Notes: generated by a model not told the origin, from the sequence alone. A DNA stretch of 64,000 nucleotides from Lachnospiraceae bacterium C6A11 (GCA_000702245.1 JNKY01000001.1:62001-126000), one strand, 5' to 3'. Counted from the stretch's first letter, positions 35,275 to 44,868 are shown. Program-made: numbers and translations.

Positions 35275-36201
35275 ATGGAAACAGCATTAATTATCGTTTT
35301 AGTAGTTGTTGTTCTTCTGCTCTGCAGCTCAGTAAGAGTAGTTAAGCAGGCACAGGCATACGTAATTGAGAGACTCGGAACCTATTCGGGAACATGGCAG
35401 ACAGGTATCCACCTGAAGATGCCTATCTTCGATAAGGTTGCAAGAATCGTATCTATGAAGGAGCAGGTTGCAGACTTCCCTCCTCAGCCGGTTATCACAA
35501 AGGATAACGTTACTATGAGAATCGATACAGTTCTTTTCTTCCAGATCACAGATCCGAAGCTTTACTGCTACGGTGTTGAGAATCCAATCGCAGCTATCGA
35601 GAACCTTACAGCTACAACACTTAGAAATATCATCGGTGATCTCGAGCTTGACCAGACACTTACTTCAAGAGAGACTATCAACTCTAAGATGAGAGCCACA
35701 CTTGATGAAGCTACTGATCCTTGGGGAATCAAGGTTAACCGTGTAGAGCTTAAGAACATCATGCCACCTGCAGCTATCCAGGAAGCAATGGAGAAGCAGA
35801 TGAAGGCAGAGCGTGAAAGAAGAGAGCAGATCCTTCGTGCAGAAGGTGAGAAGAAGTCAGCTATCCTTGTTGCAGAAGGTGAGAAGGAAGCTAAGATCCT
35901 CCGCGCTGAGGCTGAGAAGCAGGCTATGATCCTTGCAGCTGAGGCTGAGAAGGAAGCTACCATCAGAAAGGCTGAAGGTAACGCACAGGCCATCGTTGAG
36001 GTTCAGAAGGCTAATGCAGACGGTATCAAGCTCCTCAATGAAGCAGCTCCGTCAGAGCAGGTTCTTACGATCAAGAGCCTGGATGCATTTGCGAAGGCGG
36101 CTGACGGTAAGGCTACAAAGCTTATCATTCCTTCAGACATCGCAGGAGTTGCAGGACTTGTATCTGCAATCTCGCAGACAGCTAAGACTACAAAAGAATA
36201 A
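35275..36201 (+). CDS. SPFH/band-7 membrane protein (QmcA/stomatin-like)
   Basis: 308 residues: an N-terminal helix (about 3-18), then V-V-K-Q-A-Q-A-Y-V-I-E-R-L-G-T-Y and W-G-I-K-V-N-R-V-E-L-K-N-I, the SPFH fold, and a long coiled coil of repeated E-A-E-K-x-A and A-E-G-E-K units (about 170-245). The tail is Ala-rich. AAAGGGG precedes ATG 35275. It forms a pair with NfeD and is likely a membrane-domain scaffold. Confidence 0.93.
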   Translation: METALIIVLVVVVLLLCSSVRVVKQAQAYVIERLGTYSGTWQTGIHLKMPIFDKVARIVSMKEQVADFPPQPVITKDNVTMRIDTVLFFQITDPKLYCYGVENPIAAIENLTATTLRNIIGDLELDQTLTSRETINSKMRATLDEATDPWGIKVNRVELKNIMPPAAIQEAMEKQMKAERERREQILRAEGEKKSAILVAEGEKEAKILRAEAEKQAMILAAEAEKEATIRKAEGNAQAIVEVQKANADGIKLLNEAAPSEQVLTIKSLDAFAKAADGKATKLIIPSDIAGVAGLVSAISQTAKTTKE

Positions 36202-36227
36202 ATTGAGGCTTATATTATAAGTACGAT

Positions 36228-36269
36228 AAAAACCCCGGGCAGTATGCGAGCATGCTGCCGGGGTTTTTT
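36228..36269 (+). terminator. Rho-independent terminator
   Basis: Two stacked stems (36231-36238 with 36258-36265 and an inner 8-bp stem) are followed by six T. It ends the nfeD-SPFH unit. Confidence 0.9.
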
Positions 36270-36296
36270 GTTTTATGAGTGCATAGCTTGTTATAA

Positions 36297-36500
36297 TGCT
36301 TCGCTCCAGCATCATGGAACATGATGCTGCTCAGCTGCTACGCAGCTGCGGTTATATTTCTTGCGAGAAACGGAGTATCAAAGGATGAGATTAAAAAATA
36401 TATAATTAAGACTTTTGCGTCGGATGATCTGAAGGCGGATAATTATAACTATAATCTTCAGCGTTCGGTTGCAGACATAAAAAAGGGTAAAACGAAGTAA
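36297..36500 (+). pseudogene. Possible fragment of an ADP-ribosylglycohydrolase-type gene
   Basis: A short open frame without a good start runs to TAA 36498-36500. The part A-V-I-F-L-A-R-N-G-V-S-K-D-E-I-K-K-Y-I resembles the end of ADP-ribosylglycohydrolase (DraG-like) proteins, where an Ala-rich helix leads to G-x-S-K-E-E-I-x-x-Y-I. The downstream part no longer fits the family. Upstream the frame runs through two palindromes (36308-36328 and 36332-36348). I read it as a decayed tail. It could instead be a 59-codon gene from ATG 36321. Confidence 0.35.
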
Positions 36501-36642
36501 TAACCTGATTTTATTGTGCATAATATATAAAAATATCGCAAATTTAGTGCATATTTTCATGCGTAATCTTTAGAAATGCTATAAAACGCACAAATACGTA
36601 ATTATTATTTGTGAGATTTTCGTAAAAATGAATAAAAAAGTA

Positions 36643-36671
36643 TTTAAATTTTAGGGTGTAGATGATATAAT
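36643..36671 (+). promoter_or_regulatory. Promoter for glgC-glgD
   Basis: TTTAAA (36643-36648) and TATAAT (36666-36671), spacing 17 bp, 33 bp before glgC. An 8-bp inverted repeat (36589-36596 with 36606-36613) lies upstream and might be an operator. The rest of 36501-36642 is AT-rich with no ORF. Confidence 0.55.
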
Positions 36672-36703
36672 GAGTCTATATTCTAGCTTAAAGGGGTGAC
36701 ACT

Positions 36704-37972
36704 ATGATCAAAAAGGAAATGATAGCGATGCTTCTTGCAGGCGGTCAGGGATCCAGACTGGGCGTTCTTACATCGAAGCTTGCTAAACCTGCAGTTGCCT
36801 TCGGCGGAAAATACAAGATTATTGATTTCCCGCTCAGTAACTGTATTAACTCGGGGATTGACACTGTCGGCGTACTTACACAGTACAGACCACTCAGACT
36901 GAATCAGCATATTGGTATCGGTATGCCGTGGGATCTCGATAGAAACCTTGGTGGTGTTACTGTGCTTCCTCCATATGAGAAGAGCACAAACAGCCAGTGG
37001 TACACGGGAACTGCGAATGCCATCTACCAGAATCTTGAATTTATGGAGTACTATAATCCTGATTATGTACTTATCCTTTCCGGTGACCATATTTACAAGA
37101 TGGACTATGAGGTAATGCTTGATTTTCACAAGACCTCCAAGGCTGACGTAACAATTGCAACATATCAGGTTCCTATTGAAGAAGCCAGCAGATTCGGTGT
37201 TGTTATCACTGATGAAAACGGCGTTATTCAGGAATTTGAGGAGAAGCCGGAGCACCCAAGAAGCAATAAGGCATCTATGGGTATTTACATCTTCAGCTGG
37301 CCTGTTCTCAGGGATGCACTTATCGAGATGAAGGACGTACCTTCATGCGATTTCGGTAAGCATGTCATTCCTCGTTGTCATGAGCAGGGCAAGAAGATCT
37401 GTGCATATGACTATAAGGGATACTGGAAGGATGTTGGAACACTTGGTTCATATTGGGAAGCCAATATGGAGCTTGTTGATATCGTTCCTGAATTCAACCT
37501 CTATGAAGAGTTCTGGAGAATCTATACAAAGAGCGATACACTTCCACCACAGTACATCGCTGAGGGAAGTAAGGTCGTTAAGAGTATCGTCGGTGAAGGA
37601 ACTGAGATCCATGGCGTGGTTGAGAATTCCGTAATCGGTTCGGGTGTAACTATCGGTTCAGGCGCTGTTATCCGCAATTCTATCATCATGAATGGTGTAG
37701 ATATCGGTGAGAACGCAGTTGTCGATAAGGCTATACTCGCAGAAGGCGTTAAGATCGGTGCAAATGTTGAACTCGGCGTTGGCGAGGAGCTTCCTAATGA
37801 TTTCGCTCCGCATATTTACTCATTTGGCCTTGTAACTATAGGTGAGAATTCCGTTATTCCTGATAACGTTAAGGTGGGCAAGAATACTGCCATTTCCGGC
37901 GTTACAGTACCGGAAGAGTATCCGGACGGACTTCTTAGAAGTGGATCAAGTATAATAAAGGCAGGTGAGTGA
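36704..37972 (+). CDS. glgC: ADP-glucose pyrophosphorylase, catalytic subunit
   Basis: Makes ADP-glucose from glucose-1-P and ATP for glycogen. 422 residues with [33 protein letters not shown] and [10 protein letters not shown], followed by a left-handed beta-helix of hexapeptide repeats (about 300-385). AAGGGGTGA precedes ATG 36704. The next gene, glgD, starts 3 nt past the stop. Confidence 0.96.
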   Translation: MIKKEMIAMLLAGGQGSRLGVLTSKLAKPAVAFGGKYKIIDFPLSNCINSGIDTVGVLTQYRPLRLNQHIGIGMPWDLDRNLGGVTVLPPYEKSTNSQWYTGTANAIYQNLEFMEYYNPDYVLILSGDHIYKMDYEVMLDFHKTSKADVTIATYQVPIEEASRFGVVITDENGVIQEFEEKPEHPRSNKASMGIYIFSWPVLRDALIEMKDVPSCDFGKHVIPRCHEQGKKICAYDYKGYWKDVGTLGSYWEANMELVDIVPEFNLYEEFWRIYTKSDTLPPQYIAEGSKVVKSIVGEGTEIHGVVENSVIGSGVTIGSGAVIRNSIIMNGVDIGENAVVDKAILAEGVKIGANVELGVGEELPNDFAPHIYSFGLVTIGENSVIPDNVKVGKNTAISGVTVPEEYPDGLLRSGSSIIKAGE

Positions 37973-37974
37973 TA

Positions 37975-39099
37975 ATGAGAGCCATTGGTATTATTTTAGC
38001 AGGTGGTAACAGCAGCAGAATGGGTGATCTCTCAGCTAAGAGAGCTATTGCAGCCATGCCTATAGCAGGAACCTATAGAGCAATCGATTTCTCGCTTTCA
38101 AATATGTCGAATTCGCGTATTCAGAAGGTTGCAGTATTTACGCAGTACAATTCAAGATCTCTCAATGAGCATCTGAATTCTTCTAAATGGTGGGATTTCG
38201 GCAGAAAGCAGGGTGGACTTTACGTCATCACTCCTACAATAACTGCAACAAACAGTTATTGGTATCAGGGAACAGCCGATGCTCTGTACCAGAATATCAA
38301 TTTCCTTAAGGATGCACATGAACCATACGTTGTCATCGCTTCAGGCGACGGAGTATATAAGCTCGATTATAACAAGGTGCTCGAGGAGCATATTGCCAAG
38401 GGCGCAGACATCACACTTGTTACCAAGGATATCAAGCCGGATGAGGATGATATCAGCAGATTCGGCGTACTCAAGTGCGACGAGGACGGCAAGGTGATCG
38501 ATTTCGAGGAGAAGCCTCTCGTAGCAGAGACAAATACAGCTTCCATCGGAGTTTACGTTATAAGAAGACGTCAGCTTATAGAACTTCTTGAGGCTTGCGC
38601 ACAGGAAGGTAGAACGGACTTCGTTAAGGACATTATTGTCAGATACAAGAATGTTAAGAAAATATATGCTTACAAGCTGGAAACCTATTGGAGAAATATC
38701 GGTTCCGTAGATTCTTACTACAGAACAAATATGGACTTCCTCAAGAAGGATGTCAGAGATTACTTCTTCAAGACCCAGCCTGATGTATATACAAAGGTTG
38801 AAGACCTTCCTCCTGCAAAATATAACGGAGATGCTGTTGTTTCTAACAGCCTTGCGTCAAGCGGATGTATCATTAACGGTACAGTAGAGAACTCAATTCT
38901 CTTCAAGAAGGTTTATGTTGGCAACAATACTGTGATCAAAAATTCAATCATTCTGAATGACGTTCACATCGGTGATAACTGCTATATCGAGAACTGCATC
39001 GTTGAGAGCAGAGATACGATAAGAGCAAATACAGTTCACACCGGCGAGCCGGGAGTTCCGAAGATCATCATCGAGAAGAGCTTCAGATATACTGTATAG
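37975..39099 (+). CDS. glgD: ADP-glucose pyrophosphorylase, GlgD subunit
   Basis: 374 residues, homologous to GlgC but with changes at catalytic places (L-A-G-G-N-S-S-R-M-G, A-S-G-D-G-V-Y-K), as expected for the regulatory/partner subunit. Beta-helix repeats follow (about 285-350). The frame opens at 37969 (GTG), but ATG 37975 directly follows the glgC stop, with AGGTGA upstream. GlgC and GlgD form a heterotetramer. Confidence 0.95.
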   Translation: MRAIGIILAGGNSSRMGDLSAKRAIAAMPIAGTYRAIDFSLSNMSNSRIQKVAVFTQYNSRSLNEHLNSSKWWDFGRKQGGLYVITPTITATNSYWYQGTADALYQNINFLKDAHEPYVVIASGDGVYKLDYNKVLEEHIAKGADITLVTKDIKPDEDDISRFGVLKCDEDGKVIDFEEKPLVAETNTASIGVYVIRRRQLIELLEACAQEGRTDFVKDIIVRYKNVKKIYAYKLETYWRNIGSVDSYYRTNMDFLKKDVRDYFFKTQPDVYTKVEDLPPAKYNGDAVVSNSLASSGCIINGTVENSILFKKVYVGNNTVIKNSIILNDVHIGDNCYIENCIVESRDTIRANTVHTGEPGVPKIIIEKSFRYTV

Positions 39100-39183
39100 A
39101 TCCGCAGGCCTTTAGTTTAAGACCGGCGAGCCAAGTATTTTGATTGGGGTATAAAAGTATTATACACTATAGGAGGGGTTGAA

Positions 39184-39453
39184 ATGGAGATTACAGACGT
39201 TAGGGTAAGAAAGATTGACAAAGAAGGCAAGATGAAAGCTGTTGTGTCAATTACCATAGATAATGAATTCGTTATTCATGATATTAAGGTTATTGACGGT
39301 GAGAAGGGACTCTTCATCGCTATGCCAAGCCGCAAGTCTACTGATGGTGAGTATAGAGATATAGCTCATCCGATCAATTCAGAGACAAGAAATAAGGTTC
39401 AGGAGATCATACTTGCAAAGTATGCTGAAGCTGAGACCGAAGAGGCTGAATAG
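39184..39453 (+). CDS. spoVG: SpoVG family RNA/DNA-binding regulator
   Basis: 89 residues: [38 protein letters not shown] and D-I-A-H-P-I-N, which are the family signature. AGGAGGGG precedes ATG 39184. SpoVG binds RNA and affects division and sporulation genes in Firmicutes. In Bacillus it lies just before glmU; here 8.3 kb of accessory DNA separates it from the glmU-like gene. Confidence 0.97.
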   Translation: MEITDVRVRKIDKEGKMKAVVSITIDNEFVIHDIKVIDGEKGLFIAMPSRKSTDGEYRDIAHPINSETRNKVQEIILAKYAEAETEEAE

Positions 39454-39480
39454 TCACTTATCCATATAATAAAAGTTATG

Positions 39481-39511
39481 GCTGCTGCGCGTATGCGCAG
39501 CAGCTTTTTTT
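39481..39511 (+). terminator. Strong terminator after spoVG
   Basis: A perfect 10-bp GC-rich stem (39481-39490 with 39495-39504) is followed by seven T. Confidence 0.95.
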
Positions 39512-39769
39512 GTACCAGGATTATGCTTCACATAATCCTGCATGTGCTGCGCACATGGTGCACTTCGTGCACGCATCCTCGCTTCGCTCGGACCACGGGG
39601 CCCTCATTCGCTTCGCTCATGCAATCCCATGGCTATTTGGTACCAGTCTTCTGCTTCGCAGAATCCTGCATGTGCTTCGCACATGGCGCGCTTCGCGTCG
39701 CGTATCCTCGCTTCGCTCGGACCACGGGGCCCTCATTCGCTTCGCTCATGCAATCCCATGGCTTATTTG
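39512..39769. repeat. Two-copy hairpin-array repeat
   Basis: Two units of about 128 and 130 bp (39512-39639 and 39640-39769). About 60 bp of their 3' parts are identical (from ATCCTCGC to CCATGGCT). Each unit contains a series of small hairpins with TTC or TGC triloops. The first three hairpins differ in stem sequence between copies yet remain paired, for example GTGCAC-TTC-GTGCAC against a GCGCGC-TTC stem. Open frames run through it in several frames, but this follows from the repeat, not from coding use. Confidence 0.85.
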
Positions 39770-39850
39770 TTGCGGATTTGTTGCTTCTTCTGTTTTATAA
39801 TCAGCGTAGAATCGATGATTACGGTGTTCCCAGAAAGTGAGGATAAACGT

Positions 39851-42133
39851 ATGCCGGAGATATTTAAAAATACAGTAAAAGAGAGTATGAAACCGGGCGA
39901 GACGATCGAGCAGTATCGCGAGAGGCTTAAGCAGAGATATAATATGCTTGAGGCGGATGATACCCACGATGAGTCCCAAAAAATGAGTAATGCTACTCAT
40001 AATGGCGTAGGTTATAGAAAGCTGCATGAGGGAATCGGCATCGCGCCGGACAGATATCCCACACAGCTTTCACTTTTCCGTGTCTGGCTGATGGGTACTA
40101 AGGATATGCCGGCCGAAGAGGCTTTTGTATTTCATACAGATGATAAGAATTTTGATACATATCTGGCAGAATACAGTAAATGGATGTATGAAAACCGCAT
40201 AAAGGACGTGAAGGATCAGCCGCGTCTCACGGATAAGGAACGTGAGGAGCATGCGGTGAATTATTATACGGTGCTTAAGAAGGCGACCGAGAAGATGAAG
40301 AAGATGAAGCTTCCGGATATTGATTATATGAACAAAGAGGAGTTCGAGAAGCATAAGGATTTCTTCTTTAATTTCGGCGCGATGGGAGTTGATTTCGGTC
40401 AGGAGATTGCAGGACTTACCAAAAATCTTAAGCAAAGCGCCAAATATATAAACAAAGTATTTGGAGATAAGATCGGATACGGTCAGATGATGGATGATTG
40501 GGAAGGGATGGCCACTCTCGGCAAGATATTTGACCAGGCCTATGATACCGGGTACATAAAGAATGAAGTGTGCAACGAGAGGAATGAGCTGACCGGTGCT
40601 GCGCTTAAACGCTACCACCTTAAGAAGATAAACAGTAAGCTCAGGGGCAAGACCTTAGGTGAGTATGTAGAAAACACGAAAAAGGATATAATAAATGATT
40701 TCACATTCACGAAGATCATCGGTGATACAGCGAAAACCTTTGAGAAGCAGCCTATGGATGATCAGATTATTGATGATTATCTGACCGGAAAGAATAATGA
40801 TTTTGAGGTCGAATACGAGAAACGTCTTCCGGCTATAAAGAAGGATGCTCTTCTTGATGTGAATGATATTTGTAATGAACTCGCAGATAACTTCCAGATC
40901 AGTCTGACGATCGGAGGCAGTATTAATGAAGCAATAAACGAGGTATTTGAAGGTGACCCTTCGCCGGAGGAAATGCTTCGCCGAATGAAAGAGACTAAGG
41001 CCGGCAGGAAGATAGATGAGAGACTTAATTACGCTTTCTATAAGCTGGAGGATTCTTCGGATGGAAGCACGAAGTTCTACTGTGCCGCCGGAATTACCGG
41101 TATTGACAGATTCAGGATTGATGGCAGGAGTCCTAAGGAGCTGTGGGGGGATAAATACGCTTCGATTAAGGACGCAAATGACCGCGATATGCTTATTAAG
41201 ACAGAGCTCTTTAAGGAGCTTCTGCTCGGAAACAGTCAGATCGTGGCTGAAAACTATGTGATAACAAATGATAACAAGATCATTAAGCAGGGAGCCTATA
41301 AGCTTACTTATACACCAAAAGAGATAGAAAGCTACCGCAGCTTTATAGCTGAGGTGGATGCACTTCATGAGAATTTTGAGAAGGTTCAGAAGCTGTTTGA
41401 GAAATACCAGAAGGATCCGGAGGCCAACTTTGGGGGCGAAAAAAAGGAGGGCTCAAAGCTTTACCGTGATATGATTAAGGCTCTTAAAAAATGCCTTGAT
41501 ACGACAGCCGGGTCGAGTGATGCCACGAAGGAAGATATATTTAAGGCTATCCAGGAATATCAGAAGACAGCTGAGACCTATTACAAGGAGCGTAAGGGCG
41601 TTGTTACCGGACCGGTAACCTCGAAGGGCATCGTTCGTCTCGGACTTGCAGAGGATGCGATGAATAACCTTATGGAACGTTATGACAGGCTGCATATCCT
41701 CTCAGAGGGGCTTGACCTGGATGTGGGAAAATACGACAGAGCAGGCAGAAAGGCCATCAGAAATATAAGATATCATATTATAAGGGCTGAGGAGAACAGA
41801 GGCCGCAAGCTTGAGCATAAGGATTTTAAGATGGAGGTTGTTAAGAAGCAGCCGTTCTACTCAGAAAACAAAAAGGCAAAGAAAAAAGCTGCCGAAAGAA
41901 ACAAGAACTATACAGAGAATCCTGTATACCAGCAAGTTAAGGCAGCTTATCCTAAGACCTATATGAAAAACTGGTGTAAGGCACTCGACGGTGCCGAAAA
42001 GATTCAGATGGAGCGCTCAAGTAATAGATCTGCTGATGAGGCTCACCTTCCGCGGAACTCAAAGCATAGCATCGTAAGATCATCAAACTGTTCGGAATCA
42101 CCTACGAAGAAATCAACATTTTCACGTACCTGA
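39851..42133 (+). CDS. Large cytosolic-looking protein with a shared helical module, unknown function
   Basis: 760 residues, highly charged, no signal peptide or membrane helix. I do not recognise a named family. The body is mostly helical. A module near residues 530-610 (L-Y-R-D-M-I-K-A-L-K-K-C-L-D, A-E-T-Y-Y-K-E-R-K, G-P-V-T-S-K) resembles the N-terminal part of the protein at 56968. The frame is open from 39542 through the hairpin repeat, but GAGGA lies about 8 nt before ATG 39851 and the repeat-derived N-terminus is unlikely to be real. The last 30 codons overlap, antisense, the 3' end of the phosphatase gene (42043-42133), so the tail may be an artefact of lost sequence. Possibly an effector-like or structural protein; unproven. 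Confidence 0.65.
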   Translation: MPEIFKNTVKESMKPGETIEQYRERLKQRYNMLEADDTHDESQKMSNATHNGVGYRKLHEGIGIAPDRYPTQLSLFRVWLMGTKDMPAEEAFVFHTDDKNFDTYLAEYSKWMYENRIKDVKDQPRLTDKEREEHAVNYYTVLKKATEKMKKMKLPDIDYMNKEEFEKHKDFFFNFGAMGVDFGQEIAGLTKNLKQSAKYINKVFGDKIGYGQMMDDWEGMATLGKIFDQAYDTGYIKNEVCNERNELTGAALKRYHLKKINSKLRGKTLGEYVENTKKDIINDFTFTKIIGDTAKTFEKQPMDDQIIDDYLTGKNNDFEVEYEKRLPAIKKDALLDVNDICNELADNFQISLTIGGSINEAINEVFEGDPSPEEMLRRMKETKAGRKIDERLNYAFYKLEDSSDGSTKFYCAAGITGIDRFRIDGRSPKELWGDKYASIKDANDRDMLIKTELFKELLLGNSQIVAENYVITNDNKIIKQGAYKLTYTPKEIESYRSFIAEVDALHENFEKVQKLFEKYQKDPEANFGGEKKEGSKLYRDMIKALKKCLDTTAGSSDATKEDIFKAIQEYQKTAETYYKERKGVVTGPVTSKGIVRLGLAEDAMNNLMERYDRLHILSEGLDLDVGKYDRAGRKAIRNIRYHIIRAEENRGRKLEHKDFKMEVVKKQPFYSENKKAKKKAAERNKNYTENPVYQQVKAAYPKTYMKNWCKALDGAEKIQMERSSNRSADEAHLPRNSKHSIVRSSNCSESPTKKSTFSRT

Positions 42134-43475
42134 TGTAATATTTTTTCAGGCTTTTCACTGCCGCACTTCTTCAGTGCGGCAGTAAGTCTGTCCTGACCAT
42201 ACCTTTCACCCTTCGCATTTGCTGCTTCAGGGACACCATCAGTATAAACGAAGAGCTTTGAGCCCGGCTCAAAGGTGAGCTCATAGTCTTTGTAATCATA
42301 TTCAGGTACATAACCTGCCATAAGGCCGTGCTTATCCTTCAGCATCTCGAAATCACCCTTAGGCTTCTTGATGTAAGGATATTCGTGACCTGCGCTGCAG
42401 GCGGACATCTTACCGTTACGAAGATCGATTATGCCAAGCCAGATCGTTACAAACATTCCCTCAGGATTGTTGCGGCAGATCTGGCGATTTGTTTTCTTCA
42501 GAATCTCTGCCGGCGAATACTCGGACATTGCATTATTTTCGAGGAGTATCTTTGAGACCATCATGAAGAGGGAAGCAGGAACACCCTTGCCGGATACGTC
42601 TGCAATGGCCAGTGCAAGATGGTTATCATCGATCATGTAGTAATCATAGAAGTCGCCGCCGACCTCCTTTGCAGGATCCATACTTGCATAAAGGTCGAAT
42701 TCCTTATGATCAGGGAAGGCAGGGAAGGTGCTTGGAAGCGAGTTCTTCTGTATCTTCTCGGCGAGCTCAAGCTCCATGCCGATTCTTTCCTTCTCGGCAT
42801 TCATGCGTGTGATGTTATCGGAATCGTTGATGATACGTGTCTCCATGGAACGTATGTTATTGTAAAGCGTACCAATCTCGTCGCGGGAACGTATCGGAAG
42901 ATCGATAACGGCAGCTTTCTGCTCATGAACATCCTCGAGAGAAAAGTTATCTACGGCTCTGGCAAGATGCTTCAGCGGCCTTGTGATCATACGACGAAGG
43001 ATGGTAAGTCCGATGATGATGGCGAGTGCCGCCATACCGAGTGCCCAATATATACCATTCCTGATGAAGGAAGCCTGGCCTCCCGGATATATTGTTCCAT
43101 GAGTTCATCTTTATGAGTCTGGGACATGTATTCAAGGGTAAAGTAATTGAGCAGATGATCTATAAGCCACTGAACCAGGGAGGAACTGTCGCCCGCTTCA
43201 ACAGCCTGCTCATGGAGCTCGGCATAACCATCATAGTGTGTGATTATGTAGGTTTCTTTTGCGGCCTTGCTGAGCATGTCGAGCGTATCAGGATCCGTCA
43301 TATCGACATAGTCCAGGTTTTTGTATATCTGATCATAGGTCACTTTCCAGTAAGCCTGGTAATGAATGTTGATCAGCACCACTGAAACTATAGTGATAAC
43401 CACGACAAGAAAGAGTCCGAGCTTGAATGAAAGAGGTATATTCTTCTTTTTTATTTTGACCTCAGTATTATCCAT
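42043..43475 (-). pseudogene. RsbU/SpoIIE-type PP2C phosphatase with sensor domain, broken by a frameshift
   Basis: Two frames together make one protein. The first (ATG 43475, GAGGGGA upstream) codes for a membrane helix and an outside sensor domain, up to E-L-M-E-Q-Y-I. The second, one base off, codes for P-G-G-Q-A-S-F-I-R-N-G, a second helix (A-L-A-I-I-I-G-L), a HAMP domain and a full PP2C (SpoIIE) domain ending at 42043. The shift lies near 43082-43087 (CCCGG on plus); restoring one base joins the halves. PP2C metal-site motifs are intact (G-G-D-F-Y-D-Y, A-D-V-S-G-K-G, T-D-G-V-P-E, F-D-D-L-T-M). The paralogue at 45024 is whole. It could be a real inactivation or a sequencing error. Confidence 0.8.
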
Positions 43476-43493
43476 ATTTTCCCCTCAATCCTT

Positions 43494-43703
43494 CTCTGCA
43501 TGTCTTGATTAAAAACGAGAGCTGATTTCTCTGCATATCTCTGCATCAAACGAGAGCTGATTTCTCTGCATATCTCGGCTTCAAACGAGAGCTGATTTCT
43601 CTGCATATCTCGGCTTCAAACGAGAGCTGATTCCTCTGTATATCTCAGTTTCAAACGAGAGCTGATTCCTCTGTATATCTCAGTTTCAAAAGAGAGATGA
43701 TAT
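43494..43703. repeat. Six 35-bp tandem repeats
   Basis: Copies start at 43494, 43529, 43564, 43599, 43634 and 43669. The shared core is TCAAACGAGAGCTGATT; the other half of the unit drifts from CTCTGCAT to CTCTGTAT. The array occupies nearly all of the space between the phosphatase start and the terminator of the DHH gene. No unique spacers, so not CRISPR. Confidence 0.9.
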
Positions 43704-43719
43704 TAAAATACCATCTCTC
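43687..43719 (-). terminator. Terminator for the DHH gene
   Basis: On the minus strand a stem of about 12 bp with one mismatch (43719-43708 with 43703-43692) is followed by TTTT. It overlaps the last copy of the 35-bp repeat. Confidence 0.6.
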
Positions 43720-43747
43720 CAAAAGTCTGAATATGATCATGTAAATA

Positions 43748-44683
43748 TTAAACCGGAATCTTTCCGTTCAGCTTGTCGATGATCACCGGAAGCTCAGCGT
43801 CGATCTTGTCATTGTCGAGCTGGCAGGTTCCTGCATTTCTGTGACCACCGCCGCCATATGAGAGGCATAGCTCGCCGATATCGAACTTAGAAACCTTGTT
43901 GATGATGGATTTGCCGATCATAACAGCTGTATTCTGCTTCTTGAAGCCCCATGCAACGTGAACGGATATTTCTGTTTCTGGATACATCGCATAAACCATA
44001 AAACGGTTGCCGGCATAGATGGTCTCTTCATTTCTGAGGTCGATAACCGCAACCTTGTCGTGGATCTTCGTGATCCTCTCGAGCTGAGCCTTGAAAAGCT
44101 CCTGCTGCTCGAAATACAGGTCAACTCTCTCCTTGACATCAGGAAGCTCAAGAACATCCTTGATAGAATGGTCAACACAGTAATCGATAAGCTCCATCAT
44201 AAGAGCGTAGTTTGATATTCTGAAATCGTGGAAACGTCCGAGACCTGTACGAGCGTCCATAAGGAAGTTCATAAGAACCCAGTCGGTCGGGTTGAGGATC
44301 TCTTCCTTGGTGAAGTCGGCGCTGTCGCCCTTATCAACCGCCCACATTATCTCGTCGGAAACTCTGGTGAAACGCTCCTTGCCGCCGTAGTAGTCGTAAA
44401 CAACACGTGCTGCAGACTTTGCGTTTCCGTCTATGATGTATTTGCCCTCATAATCCTCGCGCTTATTTCTGATAAGCTCACTTTCGTGGTGATCGAAGGC
44501 AAGTCCTACTCTTGGATCAAAAGGAAGGTTGGTAGTGATATCATTCTCACTTATATCAACCTTACCATCCTGAACATCCTTAGGATGCACGAATTTGATA
44601 TCACCGATGATATCGAGCTCTCTGAGGAGCATAGCGCAAACCAACCCATCAAAATCGCTTCTTGTAACAAGTCTCTTCTTCAT
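43748..44683 (-). CDS. DHH family phosphoesterase
   Basis: 311 residues. The N-terminal L-V-T-R-S-D-F-D-G-L, A-F-D-H-H-E-S-E and K-G-D-S-A-D-F give the DHH metal site; the C-terminal S-Y-G-G-G-G-H-R-N-A-G is the DHHA1 substrate site. Such enzymes cut short oligonucleotides, c-di-nucleotides or polyphosphate in the cytoplasm; which one here is open. The frame begins at 44698, but ATG 44683 has GGAGGAAGG upstream. A good promoter lies 120 bp upstream. Confidence 0.85.
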   Translation of the reverse strand: MKKRLVTRSDFDGLVCAMLLRELDIIGDIKFVHPKDVQDGKVDISENDITTNLPFDPRVGLAFDHHESELIRNKREDYEGKYIIDGNAKSAARVVYDYYGGKERFTRVSDEIMWAVDKGDSADFTKEEILNPTDWVLMNFLMDARTGLGRFHDFRISNYALMMELIDYCVDHSIKDVLELPDVKERVDLYFEQQELFKAQLERITKIHDKVAVIDLRNEETIYAGNRFMVYAMYPETEISVHVAWGFKKQNTAVMIGKSIINKVSKFDIGELCLSYGGGGHRNAGTCQLDNDKIDAELPVIIDKLNGKIPV

Positions 44684-44803
44684 TGTACCTTCCTCCATTT
44701 TTGTAACCCTGAAAATGTATCTGAGTGGCTGTTTAACCCTCTGAAACAGCGGGTTTTCAGCCCTAATTTTTCTGCATCAATGACGCACTAATACACTGTC
44801 TCA

Positions 44804-44832
44804 ATTATACTCTATTTTTATATGCTTTACAA
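44804..44832 (-). promoter_or_regulatory. Promoter for the DHH gene
   Basis: On the minus strand TTGTAA (44832-44827) and TATAAT (44809-44804), spacing 17 bp. The leader contains a paired structure (GGCTGTTT with AAACAGC near 44733-44757, inside CTGAAAA with TTTTCAG). Confidence 0.6.
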
Positions 44833-44868
44833 CAAAAAATACAGCCGCGGACGGGGCGTTTCAGGCAT

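Noticed and set aside
39478-39840. Two plus-strand open frames through the hairpin repeat, and the extended N-terminus of the following gene
   Set aside because: The translations only mirror the repeat in different frames; no ribosome site, whereas ATG 39851 has one.
43494-43703. CRISPR array
   Set aside because: Copies are directly adjacent with no unique spacers and no cas gene is present.
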